Of a DNA stretch of 64,000 nt, positions 1-10,969 are shown in pieces (position 1 is the first letter of the stretch; each line of letters begins with the position of its first letter). The stretch comes from Ciona intestinalis (Eukaryota; Chordata; Ascidiacea; Phlebobranchia; Cionidae). The notes under the pieces were generated by a model. The model saw only the letters and a list, made by a program, of their open reading frames with translations. It was not told the DNA's origin and searched no databases. The translations under genes and the position numbers were made by a program. The DNA is taken from positions 186,001-250,000 of the forward strand of contig NW_004190396.2 in NCBI RefSeq assembly GCF_000224145.3, read 5' to 3'.

Positions 1-779
1 GTTCAAAAAAACATTTTTTCGTATATTTCTACATTTAGATGCATGTAAGCAGAGACGTATCCAGGAAATTCTAAATGGGCCGAACTTTATTGTGAAAACA
101 TTTCTTACGCAGTATGTGAAACCAGGCGTGCGGTGTATTGAAACGTGGTTGTTTCATGCTTTATTTTCCTCCAAAAAAATTGGACCATATCAACCCCTTA
201 AATACACCTTTGTATATAGGGCGAATATAGTTGCAATGAAACAGTGCAACCACAAATACTGACCATGGGAGGGGTTGGAACACACAACAACTTTACGATG
301 AACGCTCGATCCAACTTTATTAAAACATCTTGTTGGTGTTTTACGCTTCGGTGAATCTGTATAGAAATAATGTAAAAAGAACAAATGTTATACAAAACTT
401 TAAGTTAATATATGTTCCAGTAAACTGCATTGTGAGACACATTATTGCGGGGTAAGATGGGACAGTTATTACATAATATCCAATATTTCTTTATCGTGTT
501 TCAAACAATTAACAATGCTCTAAAGAGATGTAAGGATACAATGGGACGAGTAAAGAGAATGACAACATGTCCCATCTTACCCCTCCCTGATATAAGCAGT
601 AGTGTTTGTCAGTTTAAATCCAACCTAGTTAAATCAAGAACAAACCTTCGGGTTCATGCTGACCTATATGCTTGCAACACTATATAATGCTAGTATATCC
701 CGTACATTCTAACCCACCTTCAGATTCATGTTGATTCGTATACTTATGTATGCAACACTCGGCCAACCTTAACCATAAC
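1..779. other. Left-edge intronic sequence of CNOT10 with repeats
   Basis: No exon continuing CNOT10 was found here; the next exon would have to supply one base and then a Leu-Trp-Leu-Arg-like stretch. The segment holds a MITE-like repeat at 449-585 and a transposon-end-like stretch near 45-100 (a 'gacgtatccagg' motif). The rest is AT-rich and unassigned. Confidence 0.5.
449..585. mobile_element. MITE-like repeat, GATGGGAC termini (family M)
   Basis: The copy opens with ggggtaagatgggac and closes with the inverted form gtcccatcttacccc. The interior carries the shared core 'gtgtttcaaacaattaacaa'. Other copies in this window give the consensus: about 190 bp, terminal inverted repeats of about 25 bp, no coding capacity, and TA at the insertion edges. 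This fits a non-autonomous DNA transposon. Confidence 0.7.
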
Positions 780-3700
780 CTTGGGTTTGTGTGATAAACA
801 CTGGCTGTTGTGATGAAACAATCAAACGCTGAAGTTGGATCCCCACCATGGAGAAGCTGGATACCACGGTTGTACAGGAGCTCGTATCTGGGTTATATAG
901 GGGGTTTAGTGGGTGAACTAAGGTTTGTGGGTTGAACGGGGTTGGGGTATAAGATGGGGTTTGATAGTTAAATGGGGAGTCTTATGTAATTTAGGTACGC
1001 TGTGTCTCAGTCTTTTACAAGCACTGATATTGCTATTAATGGGTGAGGTCTTACAGTGAGGCACACCATGGGACCTGGGATTTAACACAAAGTTGCTCAT
1101 TGACAATGCAAGAGCCTATCCCTTCAGCCACAGCACTAGACTCAAAAGCACTGATGAAACATACACACCTCTTATTCATATGCAGTATTGAGATTGGGAA
1201 TGAATTTGCTTTATTCCCTCCCCCGTTATTATTGTTATGTTGTTTCAATGATGTGTTCAACCAACTCTCATTCTCCTTCAATGACTTCTCCATGTAAAAG
1301 TTCCCCAAGTGGTACTTCCCCATACTTGAGTAAATGACAGCTGAATATAAATATGTGCGATAAATAATAAACTGCATTTGTGAATTAACTTTAAAATAAG
1401 CCAACTCAACCACCTAGGGATGCTATCAGTAACTTATTTATCCTCGCATGGCGGGGCAACAACAGTCGTTATAACACGGGTGTTCTGTTCCAAACACCTC
1501 GTGCCCGCTTACAAGTTACCACAAACGTAACTTTATGGGTGATTGTTTTTCTGTATGGCTTATAAAAAGTTGGGTTGGAGCAATCAGTGTTAACTGCCTT
1601 CTCAAAAGACACGCCCACAATGGTGACACGGACAAGCCTCGAACATAGTACCCTATACTCTAGAGACAGACACCTGACCACTCCACCACAGAACTGCCAC
1701 CATCGCTACAAACAACACGACTCACCCAAGTTATTATCGAGCATTGCACTGATGTTTTGTTGTCTCTCTCCCATGTTAGGGGAACTCCCCAGCAGTTTAT
1801 AAGCCTTGTGGTAATTACATCTCTGTGAAAGGGAATGTTATTAAATGTATGGGGCGCTAAGTTAAACAGGTTAAGTTTGAGACAACAAACCCTAGACTGC
1901 ATTCAGGATTAGTTCTAACAAAATAATGAAATGTAAATAATTGGAAAAATACTGAATTAAGAATGCATGGTTAGAAAAGAAAAGTTAAATTAAAGGATGT
2001 TTCATAGAAGTTCACGTGACCATGGGTGCCAAACCTCAAATATTTAACACTGCATTTAACGGTAAACATTACAACTAATAGAATTTTAAGAAACTAACAC
2101 TTTGCCTTTCTTGCTTTTACCAAAGTTTATCACTTATGTTTGTATGAGTATAATGTTACCACAGGAGCCGATACGTGTAACTAACAATATCACCCCAGAT
2201 TTCACCAAAAAACATAACACACTATGTTAGTTCACTCACCACATACTCAAAGTTACTTTTGAGAAACACAGTTGTAATATTCGGAACATTAGGCGTCTGC
2301 TGTTGGTTACTGCTTGTGGTTGTTGTTAAAACTTTAATTTCACGTTTGCAAGCTTTGATCGATCGTTGCTTTAAATAACAACAAGCCTTCAACTGAGGTA
2401 TGTAGTTACGCAAGGATTCCAATTGGTTAGGTGACAATTCACCCAGTGCTGCAATAAAGGCCATTGTTAGGTAACAACAAAATGGCGTTGGCATAAAACT
2501 TGGAAATTTTTAAAAAAATTTGATTGAATCTCAAAATGTCAACAAAAAAGTCTGGAGCGTTTTAAATAAATAAAAAATAAAGGGTTTTTGGAAATGCTGG
2601 AAGCTTTATCGGTAGGTGAGGTGAAGCTGCATTCGAATTTACACAATGAAAAGTAATTTTATAAAAAAAAACTTTTACAGAAAACAAAATACATTTATCT
2701 TATACCCTATGCATATAAAACTTGTATTTAAACAGTAAATCTTATAAAACTGTCCAAATCAACAAAAAATCCATAATAACCTTGTCCTTGTGTTTTATCT
2801 TCTGATGATTTCTTTGTAGATTCTTCATTTGGTTCAATGTAGGTGGTTTGGATTTGTTTGATGCAATTCTCTGGGGAAGTTTGTTAGGTTTGAAATATAT
2901 ATTACTTTGTTTTACAGATAAGGTTACATTGCTGACTAAAATGTGTTTCAAATCAAGATATATTTTTGGACTTTTATTTTGTTTTGTTGTTGTTGCTACC
3001 AGCAATTAAGAACTGCTCGTCTGCCAAATACATTAATGTAACTAAAGACCTATCAACACCAACATTTCATTTGGCAAGACTTCACTAATGCCAATAAGTT
3101 TCATAACCTATATATTTCTGCTTTTAAAATTGCTTCTTGTGATGAAAAAGGTTGGGACAGAAAAAACAACATTTATAGCTGAATTAAAACTGTACAGTTA
3201 GTCCGGTGATCAGAAACCACACAACTCACCAGCTTTAACAGTATTACAGTTAATAAGATAACATTCAACCAACAACAGGACAACACTTAAGTGAAACTTC
3301 TCATCGGAAACATCAAGATTTTGCAACAGTTTTTCAAGAATTATTTCGGCCTCGCTGAAAATTCAAGAAAAAATTATGTGAAAAAGTTAGTGTTGGGGTG
3401 CAAAGTTACATTCAAAGTAGTGAGGATACCAGGTTGAAAGTGAGTGCTGTGAAAGGTTTTATTTTATACTCGCGTATAAAACTCATGTGTCTTCATAGGG
3501 AAAAAACAAGCGCCCAAAAATTAGGCAATACAATTTTAGGTGTTAGTATTTAAGCATTTTAATAAGCAGTGGTCAGATTCTTCGCTGGCCCCAAATTACT
3601 TAAGGAGTCAAAAAGACGATGCAATGTTGGAAACTTTAGTGTAGAACCACAACAACAAGCCTCCCCCTTTTAAATTATTAATGATATTTTAAACCAAAGC

Positions 3701-4438
3701 TCACAGTGCAGTCACAACACTTTAAATAATTTAAGTCCATCGCGAGTTTACTTAGTTGTTTTGTTTATGATTTACACCAAGGGTTGTTAATAACAATACC
3801 TGTATTGATGTATATTAAACAACAGCAGGGCTTGGTTATAATGAAGGGTAGCATGGTTGGCTTTCTCCCCTTTGATCACGAGGTCTTCGTCATCTTTGTG
3901 GGATTGTTGGAGGGCTTTCTGTAACTAAGGGGGGGTAAAAGTTAGGGGGTTTGTAAGTTTGAGGGGTATATTGTAAAAGTTATCAATACTCTCGTGTTTT
4001 AATATTTACGCATTTGTAGTCATTATTTTTTGGGGGAATATTTTTATTGGGAGATTCTTTTGCTGTTCCTTGGCTTTGGAATGTAAAAATCCCAAAATAA
4101 TTTAATAGAAGAACTGTTGGCCAAACTAAAGAGCAAATGCAAGTCTATAATTGAATTTTATAAACAATATAGTTTTGTTTATAAGCTGGCCATTGTTTAC
4201 TTACTTTCGATAAAGTTCTTCTAAATTCAATTGATTTCGTTTTCCCAGATTTACAGAACTCCGTGAGCGCTCGGTTGTGCAGCAAACACACATCGTTCGA
4301 ATGAGTTTTGTTCAATTTCTTGAGCAAACCCAGCGCTGAATCGAACTGGTTCTGTTTAAAGAAGTTGTGAGCGTTGGTTGCAAGTTGTTGTTCGTCCTCG
4401 CTGTAAGCAACGTTCGGTTTGTTTGCAGTTTCACTCAT
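780..4438 (-). CDS. CNOT10: CCR4-NOT transcription complex subunit 10 (5' half, partial)
   Basis: CNOT10 is a TPR-type subunit of the CCR4-NOT deadenylase, where it partners CNOT11 in cytoplasmic mRNA decay. Seven coding exons are supported: 4205-4438, 3800-3918, 3230-3354, 2240-2448, 1726-1822, 1169-1340 and 780-887. All have GT-AG borders and compatible phases. They give about 354 codons against about 744 in human. Diagnostic stretches are [10 protein letters not shown] followed by FLKSNFEYV, and [19 protein letters not shown], which is split across two exons exactly as phase requires. The start ATG at 4438 opens MSETANK. TPR-like helices recur, for example [14 protein letters not shown]. 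The 3' half lies beyond position 1. A SINE occupies the intron near 1431-1690. The gene lies 190 bp downstream of NDUFV1 on the same strand. Confidence 0.9.
1431..1690 (-). mobile_element. tRNA-headed SINE with 98-bp tail (family S, tail type 2)
   Basis: Read on the minus strand, family S has three parts. The head is tRNA-like, with an A-box-like cagtggttagcgcg and a B-box-like gggttcgaa. The middle carries 'cttgggcaagacacttaa' and 'agtggtcactaatgggtt'. The tail type 2 carries 'gtgtatgaaacagaacac' and 'tgcgaggataaataagtt'. There is no coding capacity. It resembles the composite SINE reported from Ciona (Cics-1, from memory), though I could not align it. This copy lies in a CNOT10 intron. Confidence 0.7.
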
Positions 4439-4466
4439 TGTTGTAACTTCAGTTTAACCTATGTAT

Positions 4467-4468
4467 CT
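4467..4468 (-). promoter_or_regulatory. 3' splice acceptor upstream of the CNOT10 ATG, possible spliced-leader site
   Basis: On the minus strand a T-rich run ends in gtgctttag 28 bp before the CNOT10 ATG, and no 5' UTR exon is evident. In the 190-bp spacer after NDUFV1 this is what a trans-splice acceptor of a downstream operon gene would look like. Inference only. Confidence 0.45.
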
Positions 4469-4628
4469 AAAGCACAAAACATAAGATATTGATGTTCAAT
4501 TGTGGAAAACACAACTTTCTTGAGATTTTAACACCAAGTGAACTATTAGCGCAAGATGAATAAATATTTGAAATTTGAACAAGAGAAATTTTCATTCACA
4601 AATACAGAAAACAACAAAAAGTTCAATT

Positions 4629-6002
4629 TTAAATTTTAGCTTGTCCTTTATTTTGGTGGTAGGCTTTCATTCTCTCTTCAATCACTGGTCTCATGTGTCG
4701 GATCAAACCTTGAGCTGGCCATGCTGCCCCATCACCCAACGCACATATGGTGTGACCTTCAACTTGCTTAGATATCTCCCATAACGAATCGATCTCCTCA
4801 GGATCTGCGTCACCCCTTGTGAACCTTTGTAACGTATCATTCATCCATGTCACTCCTTCCCTGCATGGAGTGCATTGACCACACGACTCATGTTTATAGA
4901 ACTCCATCAACCTGGCAATTGCACGGATCACGTCAGTGCTTTTATCCATCACAATCAACGCAGCCGTTCCTAGACCGCTCGTAACTTCAACCAAAGCGTC
5001 GAAATCCATGAGAACATCATCGCAAATATTCTTAGGAAGAAGTGGTGTAGATGAACCACCAGGGATAACACATAGAAGGTTATCCCATCCTCCCCTTACA
5101 CCCCCGCAATGCCTTTCAATCAATTCCTTCATAGGAATGCTCATAGTCTCCTCTACAGTGCAGGGATGGTTAACATGCCCCGATATATTGAACAGTTTTG
5201 TCCCGGTGTTTCTTTCCCTTCCAAACCCAGCGAACCACTGTGGTGTGCGACGACAAATAGTTGGTGCCACGGCCACGGTCTCAACATTAGCCACGGTTGT
5301 CGGGCACCCAAACACACCAACCTCTGCAGGGAACGGTGGCTTCAACCTCGGCTTGCCTTGCTTTCCTTCCAAACTTTCAATCAGTGAAGTTTCCTCTCCA
5401 CAAATATAAGCACCTGCTCCACGATGAACAAAAATATCGAAATCGTAACCAGATCCGCACGAATCCTTCCCAATAAGACCAGCATCATAAGCCTCCTTTA
5501 TTGCGACATTCAAGTTCGAAGCTTCGTTATAAAACTCCCCTCTTATATAAATATAAGCGGCACGAGCCCCCATAGCCACACCAGCCACCAAGCATCCCTC
5601 AATCAACTTATGAGGATCATGCCGCATGATTTCTCGGTCCTTACAAGTACCAGGTTCCCCCTCATCAGCGTTTACGACCAAATACTTTGGCCTACCATCT
5701 GGAGGTCGATTCATAAAACTCCATTTCATGCCAGTAGGGAAACCTGCCCCGCCGCGCCCTCTTAACCCAGACTCCTTAATCTGTTGCAACACCCAGTCAT
5801 TTCCTTTCAATATTATCTCCTTGGTTTTATACCAGTCCCCCCTTTGCATTGCCCCTTTCAGTTTCCAGTCATGTCTCCCATATAGGTTGGTGAAGATCCT
5901 ATCCTGGTCCTTCAATGGAGCATTGCTGAAGGTTTTAACTTGTGTTGCCACCACACTACATTGAACAAGAGGTCTTGAAAATAATATTCGCGATAACGAC
6001 AT
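4629..6002 (-). CDS. NDUFV1: NADH:ubiquinone oxidoreductase core subunit V1, mitochondrial (51 kDa)
   Basis: This is the NADH-oxidising flavoprotein of respiratory complex I; it binds NADH, FMN and the N3 4Fe-4S cluster in the matrix arm. The frame is complete: 457 residues, close to the human length of about 464. The N-terminus (about residues 1-25, rich in Ser, Arg, Val and no acids) looks like a mitochondrial presequence. The glycine-rich [11 protein letters not shown] motif (about 81-91) and [14 protein letters not shown] mark the nucleotide/FMN fold, and [13 protein letters not shown] is typical of the family. [12 protein letters not shown] with the later Cys in [10 protein letters not shown] gives the four 4Fe-4S ligands. 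It is a single exon, unlike its intron-rich neighbours. An acceptor-like TTTCAG lies 27 bp before the ATG. The product assignment is secure. Confidence 0.97.
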   Translation of the reverse strand: MSLSRILFSRPLVQCSVVATQVKTFSNAPLKDQDRIFTNLYGRHDWKLKGAMQRGDWYKTKEIILKGNDWVLQQIKESGLRGRGGAGFPTGMKWSFMNRPPDGRPKYLVVNADEGEPGTCKDREIMRHDPHKLIEGCLVAGVAMGARAAYIYIRGEFYNEASNLNVAIKEAYDAGLIGKDSCGSGYDFDIFVHRGAGAYICGEETSLIESLEGKQGKPRLKPPFPAEVGVFGCPTTVANVETVAVAPTICRRTPQWFAGFGRERNTGTKLFNISGHVNHPCTVEETMSIPMKELIERHCGGVRGGWDNLLCVIPGGSSTPLLPKNICDDVLMDFDALVEVTSGLGTAALIVMDKSTDVIRAIARLMEFYKHESCGQCTPCREGVTWMNDTLQRFTRGDADPEEIDSLWEISKQVEGHTICALGDGAAWPAQGLIRHMRPVIEERMKAYHQNKGQAKI

Positions 6003-6028
6003 TTTAAATCAACTTAACGAAGATCCCA

Positions 6029-6030
6029 CT
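6029..6030 (-). promoter_or_regulatory. 3' splice acceptor upstream of the NDUFV1 ATG, possible spliced-leader site
   Basis: The minus strand has an uninterrupted T-run, then ataaatttcag, 27 bp upstream of the ATG, with no donor or UTR exon recognised further upstream. This fits trans-splicing or a short 5' UTR intron. Confidence 0.45.
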
Positions 6031-6989
6031 GAAATTTATAAAAAAAAGATTGAATATAACTTTGAAGGTGATTTTTGGGCAATTTATTATTATTGTGAAA
6101 CTGTTTAAACATGTTTCTTATTAATATATATTCAACTTTATTTATTCGTTCGTTTGTAATAACGAAGGTCGTAGTAATTTAACAAACGTACTCTAAACAA
6201 CATTTACAACAAAGTTGTGTCAAAACTATGAATAAAATTAAAAAAATGAATAATCTATAGTTTGTTGGTATATTATGAACTTCCTAAACAAATAAAAGTA
6301 ATATTACAGCTAATATGTAAACTACAAATCCAAATTAAAATAATTTGACTACTTGACCTAATTACCCATTTATTTACGATAAATCTACAGTAATATCAAT
6401 AGTAAAACTTGTATTGCGCAAGGCTTTACATTCTAATCCAGTTTTAAGCTACAATATTTCTTACAGTAGTTCAATATAAAGACAGAAACCACATCTAAAC
6501 TCGTCCTTCATTAAACTGAAATATCAATTTGCAAACCAATCTGAGGTTGTAACAATTCAAGACAAGCGACCGGTTTCCTACTTGACACTGCCACCTGCCG
6601 ACGTCATCAGAAATTTTTCAAGCCTAAAATGACGCGAACACAAATTAAAACATATTTAAAAATAAAACCTTGTTTAATGCATCAATTTTTGCACGGAGTG
6701 TTGCCTTTGACCGTCTTATATCGTCGGGACGCGGTTTTGCGCGACACGTCACGAGCTATTACGTCATCAACGCCCAAACACAATGCCCTACTTTGATCTG
6801 TCAACATCTTCGCGAGTTACGTAACAACCCTGCTCTCCCATGACCTCTCGCGGCCATGCATATCAGGAATAATACTACCATTTGAAGCCCTACCTTTTGA
6901 TCCAAAACTATTTAAAAAGAAAACTTTGTTCTGTCTTTCCACCAGTTCTTTTGAACAACTTTTCAGTATCTCTGGTCCATACATACAGT

Positions 6990-7124
6990 GGACCATAATG
7001 GGTTGTCCAAATTGTCAGCCAATTGTGGTAACTCGTAAGCAGGCCAAGGTGTACGAAACAGAACATCCCTGTTATAAGGACTATCGTTGGCCCGCCACGC
7101 AAGAATAAATAAGTTACATTCATT
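6990..7124 (+). mobile_element. Family S SINE, partial (tail type 2)
   Basis: Carries the end of the middle section and one tail unit, ending in an ATTC repeat just past the DTWD2 3' end. Confidence 0.6.
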
Positions 7125-7162
7125 CATTCACAATAAAACAAAACTATAAAATCCAAATTTAT

Positions 7163-8960
7163 TCATTGCATCTTAGATCTAGCCACAGCTTCTTTGCTTT
7201 GATGAACTACAGCTCCATGGTTGAGTTGGAACTGACACATCGCACGTAGTGGTTTCAACAATACCTGTATAATATGTGTGTGGGTTATAAGTTATATAAT
7301 ACTAAATTCAAGACCCAGTGGTTAACGCGCCTGTCTCTATACCAGACATTACGGCTCAAAGCTGCTACCATTGTGGGTGTCCTTGGGCAAGGCATCTAAC
7401 AGTAATTGCTGCAACCCAGTGATCACTTATGGGTTGTAGCTGCCTGAGTGTTGGGCCTAACTCTGGCCTAAATCCATGGCGTGTCTCGCTGTAGGACCTC
7501 ACCCATATAGAATGTGCATATACAATGTTGGGGTAATGGGCCAACTCTGGCCAAAATCCCAGGTTCCATGGCGTGCCTCACTGTAGGACCTCACCCATAT
7601 AGAATAGAATGTGCATATACAATGTTGGGGTAATGGGCCAACTCTGGCTTAAACCCCAGGTCCCATGGTATGCCTTACTGTAGGACCTCACCCATATAGA
7701 ATATAATGTGCATATACAATGTTGAAGTAATAAGCCAGTCACTCAAACTACTCACCTCCTTTAAGTTCAAATCATCTTCAGTATGCGACAAAGCAATGGC
7801 AGCGCATTCTACAGTGGAGAGACATTTATCATTGGGTTGTGTGCGTACCACGTACTCACTTATGGATGGGGCCTCAATTTGTACCTGGAAAGTGACTTGT
7901 TATAATAAGCTACTTAATTTGAAATCATTGACAATGAATAAGAAATTATCAGTTTATGTTCCTGGCGCCACGGCACAGTGATTAGCGCGCCTGCCTCTAA
8001 CCAAGAGGTTACGGGTTCATCGCTGCTACCAACCTACCATTATGGGTGATTGTGTCCTTGGGCAAGACACTTAACGGCAATTGCTTTAACCTAGTGGTCA
8101 CTAATGGCATGGGGTGTATGAAACAGAACACCCGTTTTATAATGACTGTCAATTCCCCGATTACAGCAGGATAAATAAATTACATTGATTCACCTCACTT
8201 TACCCACCTTAGTCAAAGTATCCAGCACAGGATTCCTAGCAAACATGGATGAAGCTTGCTTCCAAGTTCCATCAACTAACACAACATTACAACAACCATT
8301 GAACTTCAAGTCGTCAAGTTTTGTCGCATTTTTCGACGGATACAACAGCACTGTATTGTCTGCTTTAAACACCTGATGTAGGTTCGGGTATTTTTGCTGT
8401 GAGAATGATTTCCCTTTGTATACGTAGCAAGAGTCAGTATGAAGTGCTGAGCGTAGAATAGACACGGTGTGTAATGGCCGATTCTCCTCGTTGGGATGCT
8501 GCAAGATGTGAAGACGGGATCGTTTTAATTGGATCGGATCAATGGGAAGATGGGAGCAGATGCAAACTGTTGTTGGTCGGCTGGGAACATTTAATGTTTT
8601 GTTACATTTAAACGTAAGTGGAAATCATATAAAGGATACTTGGAGTAAAAAAAATCTACTACAGCTAATCAAAATTCAGTTAATAGGCCAACTCTGGCCA
8701 AAATCAGAAGTTGGCATGCCTCAACATACAAAATCAACTGTCGTCGCCCGGCCATGAAAGGATAACTAAGGTACGTTTGTGGTAACTCGTAAGCGGGCAC
8801 AAGGTGTATGAAACAGAACCCCTGTGTTATTACGACTATCGTTGTCCCGCCATGCAAGACCCCTCATACAAACCACTCACCCACATCTTAGACATTGTTC
8901 ACGCTTCTGCGTCAAATCATCCCAATCGTTAAAAGCGTCAAAGAAATCATCGTTGTCCAT
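7163..8960 (-). CDS. DTWD2: DTW-domain protein 2, tRNA-uridine aminocarboxypropyltransferase
   Basis: DTW-domain proteins move the aminocarboxypropyl group of S-adenosylmethionine onto uridine in the tRNA D-loop, making acp3U; DTWD2 handles position 20a. Four exons (8881-8960, 8208-8580, 7756-7884, 7163-7264) join in frame to a complete 227-residue protein. A Cys cluster, CLRCGRPTTVCIC, near the N-terminus spans the first splice junction and looks zinc-binding. HPNEENRPLHT follows, then LLYPS and the signature DGTWKQA, and finally RTQPNDKCLSTVECAAIAL. The protein is shorter than human DTWD2 (about 298) mainly at both ends. A polyadenylation-like AATAAA overlaps the stop region. DTWD1 is less likely, given the closer match to DTWD2 in the CLSTVECAA block. 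Confidence 0.9.
7312..7720 (+). mobile_element. Family S SINE head with amplified 97-bp tails (tail type 1)
   Basis: A degenerate head (cagtggttaacgcgcctgtc) and middle are followed by tail type 1, marked by 'ggggtaatgggccaactc' and 'ctgtaggacctcacccata'. The tail is repeated about three times. The copy lies in the last DTWD2 intron, and its array runs to within about 35 bp of the exon at 7756. Confidence 0.7.
7963..8190 (+). mobile_element. Family S SINE, near full length (tail type 2)
   Basis: Head with cagtgattagcgcgcctgcc, an 'aaccaagaggttacgggttc' B-box region, the middle section and one shortened tail. It sits in DTWD2 intron 2, ending about 20 bp from the exon at 8208. Confidence 0.75.
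8768..8862 (+). repeat. Family S tail type 2, solo unit
   Basis: One tail unit without a head, in DTWD2 intron 1, about 20 bp from the first exon. Confidence 0.6.
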
Positions 8961-9497
8961 TCATTATTTGGTCATAAAGCTACCATTGTCATGTAACTAA
9001 CAACCTCAATAAAGAATAAAAGTTGGTAAAAATATTATGAAGGAGAGTTTAACTTGGTCTTCGAACAAGTCTTGGCAACTTGCATTAAATATTTGTGAGT
9101 TCATGTGTGATGGTTTAATACAAATGCTTAAACAGTGCAAAGCAACTGTAATGAGTAAGTCTCAGATTTCCAGTACAATATTAAAAGGTTATTTTTGTAA
9201 ATATAAACCATTAACTACAGAAAATACATGCACTGTAATAAACATTAAGCTAATTGAGGCATGGTTTGCAGTTGACACCAACACAGAGAATCATGGGCAG
9301 TTTATATTAAACATATAAAATACGATAATCAGGGTGTGACAGACCCACGATTACTTTTGGATTTACTAATATAACTGTATTGTAACAAGGTAGCCCCAAG
9401 ATTTTACTATAAAATAGTGGCGCCTATGATTTAAATTAATTCAAACAAGAAAAGCTAAGGAAAACAAAAGTTTTGATAAATAATTAAAAAATTTAAA
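8961..9497. other. Spacer between PRCC 3' end and DTWD2 5' end
   Basis: A plus-strand open frame of 93 codons at 9037-9318 shows no recognisable domain, no splice context and AT-rich composition like its surroundings, so I do not call it. The remainder would contain the DTWD2 promoter and the PRCC 3' UTR; no element stands out. Confidence 0.4.
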
Positions 9498-10391
9498 TCA
9501 AAATCCGTATTTGTTCCTTGTAGCTTGCCTGGAAGCCCTGCCAGCCGCCCAAGCATTTTTCAGCTCTATTTCTCGTTCTTGTGCTTGGTGGATCAAATAG
9601 GTAAGCTGGGATTTACGTTTTTGCGTCGCTGAAGGCTGGTTACTGTTTTTCTTGCTATGCGATTGTCGGTTTAGATTCTTTTCTTCTGAAATCGATTTTA
9701 ACAGAAGTTCTTTATTCCCTGCGAGAACTGAGTCTGCGTTGTAATCAACAAATTCTATTTTTTCGTTGCGAAACTTTTTGCCTTGGATTCTCAAAAAACT
9801 TTCGTCTTTTTGGAAATTTTCAGGAATTGCTGTTGAAGCTTGTTCATCATGTTTGTCAACTTGTTGGATCTCCACAGGAGCTGCTGGAGCTTCAACCGGA
9901 ATATCAGGTAACTCTGGATTGCTGTCAACACTAGGCAACACTTTAGTAGGGGAAGGTACGTCAACATCAGGAGTCGATTCCTCTTCTTTTTCTTTTTTGT
10001 CAACAAAAGAAAAAAAGGAAACCGACTCTTCTTCTGTTTCTGATTCGCTTTCTTCTTCAATTCTCTTTTTTTTAATCGTTTTCACCTCAACCGGTGCCTT
10101 CTTCTTGATTTCTTCTTTTCTCCGGAAGACATGAGGGATGAGAGGTCGTTCTGTTTGTTTCCCGCTCCCGATCGTGTTCCTGGGAGCCGGGAGTTTCGCG
10201 AACAATCCAACTTTAGGAGCAACATCTTTTTTCTTCATTTTTAATGACAGTTCTTCCTCATCAGAATCCACTCCCCTCATAGGAGCGAGGATCTTCCGCT
10301 TATGGCTCGAAACAACGCACTTTACTCCTCCCATCTCCGTTGTTTCATCCTCATCACTAGAGCTGTCGTACATAACAAGACCTAACGACAT
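9498..10391 (-). CDS. PRCC: PRCC-like proline-rich mitotic checkpoint/splicing factor
   Basis: PRCC is a nuclear protein associated with pre-mRNA splicing factors and the mitotic checkpoint protein MAD2L2, known from PRCC-TFE3 fusions in renal carcinoma. A single exon encodes 297 residues (human about 491). The N-terminus MSLGLVMYDSSSDEDE resembles the acidic human start, and LFAKLPAPRNT matches the LFASLPAPK motif. The middle is low-complexity and charged (KKK, EEES, SETEEES). The C-terminal block, KSQLTYLIHQAQEREIELKN and then ATRNKYGF, is the conserved PRCC signature. ATG 10391 is chosen because an acceptor CAG ends at 10399, eight bases upstream; an in-frame TTG-AAA precedes it. The proline-rich central part of the vertebrate protein is largely missing. 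Confidence 0.9.
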   Translation of the reverse strand: MSLGLVMYDSSSDEDETTEMGGVKCVVSSHKRKILAPMRGVDSDEEELSLKMKKKDVAPKVGLFAKLPAPRNTIGSGKQTERPLIPHVFRRKEEIKKKAPVEVKTIKKKRIEEESESETEEESVSFFSFVDKKEKEEESTPDVDVPSPTKVLPSVDSNPELPDIPVEAPAAPVEIQQVDKHDEQASTAIPENFQKDESFLRIQGKKFRNEKIEFVDYNADSVLAGNKELLLKSISEEKNLNRQSHSKKNSNQPSATQKRKSQLTYLIHQAQEREIELKNAWAAGRASRQATRNKYGF

Positions 10392-10398
10392 TTTCAAC

Positions 10399-10400
10399 CT
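10399..10400 (-). promoter_or_regulatory. 3' splice acceptor immediately upstream of the PRCC ATG
   Basis: Minus-strand cttctgttccag ends eight bases before the start codon. It is either the end of a 5' UTR intron or a spliced-leader acceptor. Confidence 0.45.
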
Positions 10401-10707
10401 GGAACAGAAGCTGATTTTAGAATAAGGTACTAAAATATACGAGAATACAAGAAATGTCTGTTTTTCAATTTTATTTTAATGAACCTAAATTCTAGATACA
10501 ACAGAGAACAAACTTCTTTATTGACGTTATAACAAATAACGAACCAAAACAAACCATACAGTCAGTGTCAGACTGTCAGATGCCCATACAAAACACTACT
10601 GTTATTGTGGCAGAATCCTTAACCGTACGAATAGACCAGTGTTGCCGAGAAAATGTTGTTACAAAAATTAACAGCAGCCCAAAATTAATGTTCAAATTTT
10701 AAAGATA

Positions 10708-10969
10708 TTAGAGTATTAGACAATTCAAGATTTCAAAATTTTAAGTGCCGACAAATAAATGTTCGCGGCAAGCATTTATGTGATGCGCTAACGGTTCTAC
10801 CAGAATGGCAGCATTATTATAACGACTAGAACGCAGATTACTTTTTAAGTCATATTGAACACCGTGTTTAACTCTAAGCTGCCCACCAAAGTTTGTACAA
10901 CCAGTAAAAACATAAAAAATAAATAAAAAAACGCCGTTAAACTTTCTACTGCGTATGCCAGATTCCGTT
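10708..10969. repeat. Duplicated block near gaps, copy 1
   Basis: About 262 bp almost identical to 11263-11525 and in the same orientation; they differ by a few substitutions and one base in an A-run. Such similarity next to N-runs suggests two haplotype copies placed in tandem. Confidence 0.75.

Larger units (their letters stand above)
6003..7162. other. Spacer between DTWD2 (3' end) and NDUFV1 (5' end)
   Basis: No convincing gene. About 6003-6560 is AT-rich. About 6560-6860 is richer in CpG and contains several tgacg/cgtca half-sites, plausible as the promoter of NDUFV1. A family S tail lies at 6990-7124. Confidence 0.45.

Noticed and set aside
2742-3005. Minus-strand open frame of 87 codons in a CNOT10 intron
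   Set aside because: Asn/Lys-rich, no family resemblance, lies between exons whose phases already join, and has no matching splice sites.
4936-5409. Plus-strand open frame of 157 codons
   Set aside because: Antisense shadow of NDUFV1.
9037-9318. Plus-strand open frame of 93 codons
   Set aside because: No domain, no family match, AT-rich composition and no splice or start context.
9766-10134. Plus-strand open frame of 122 codons, rich in Ser and Phe
   Set aside because: Antisense shadow of the Lys/Glu-rich part of PRCC.
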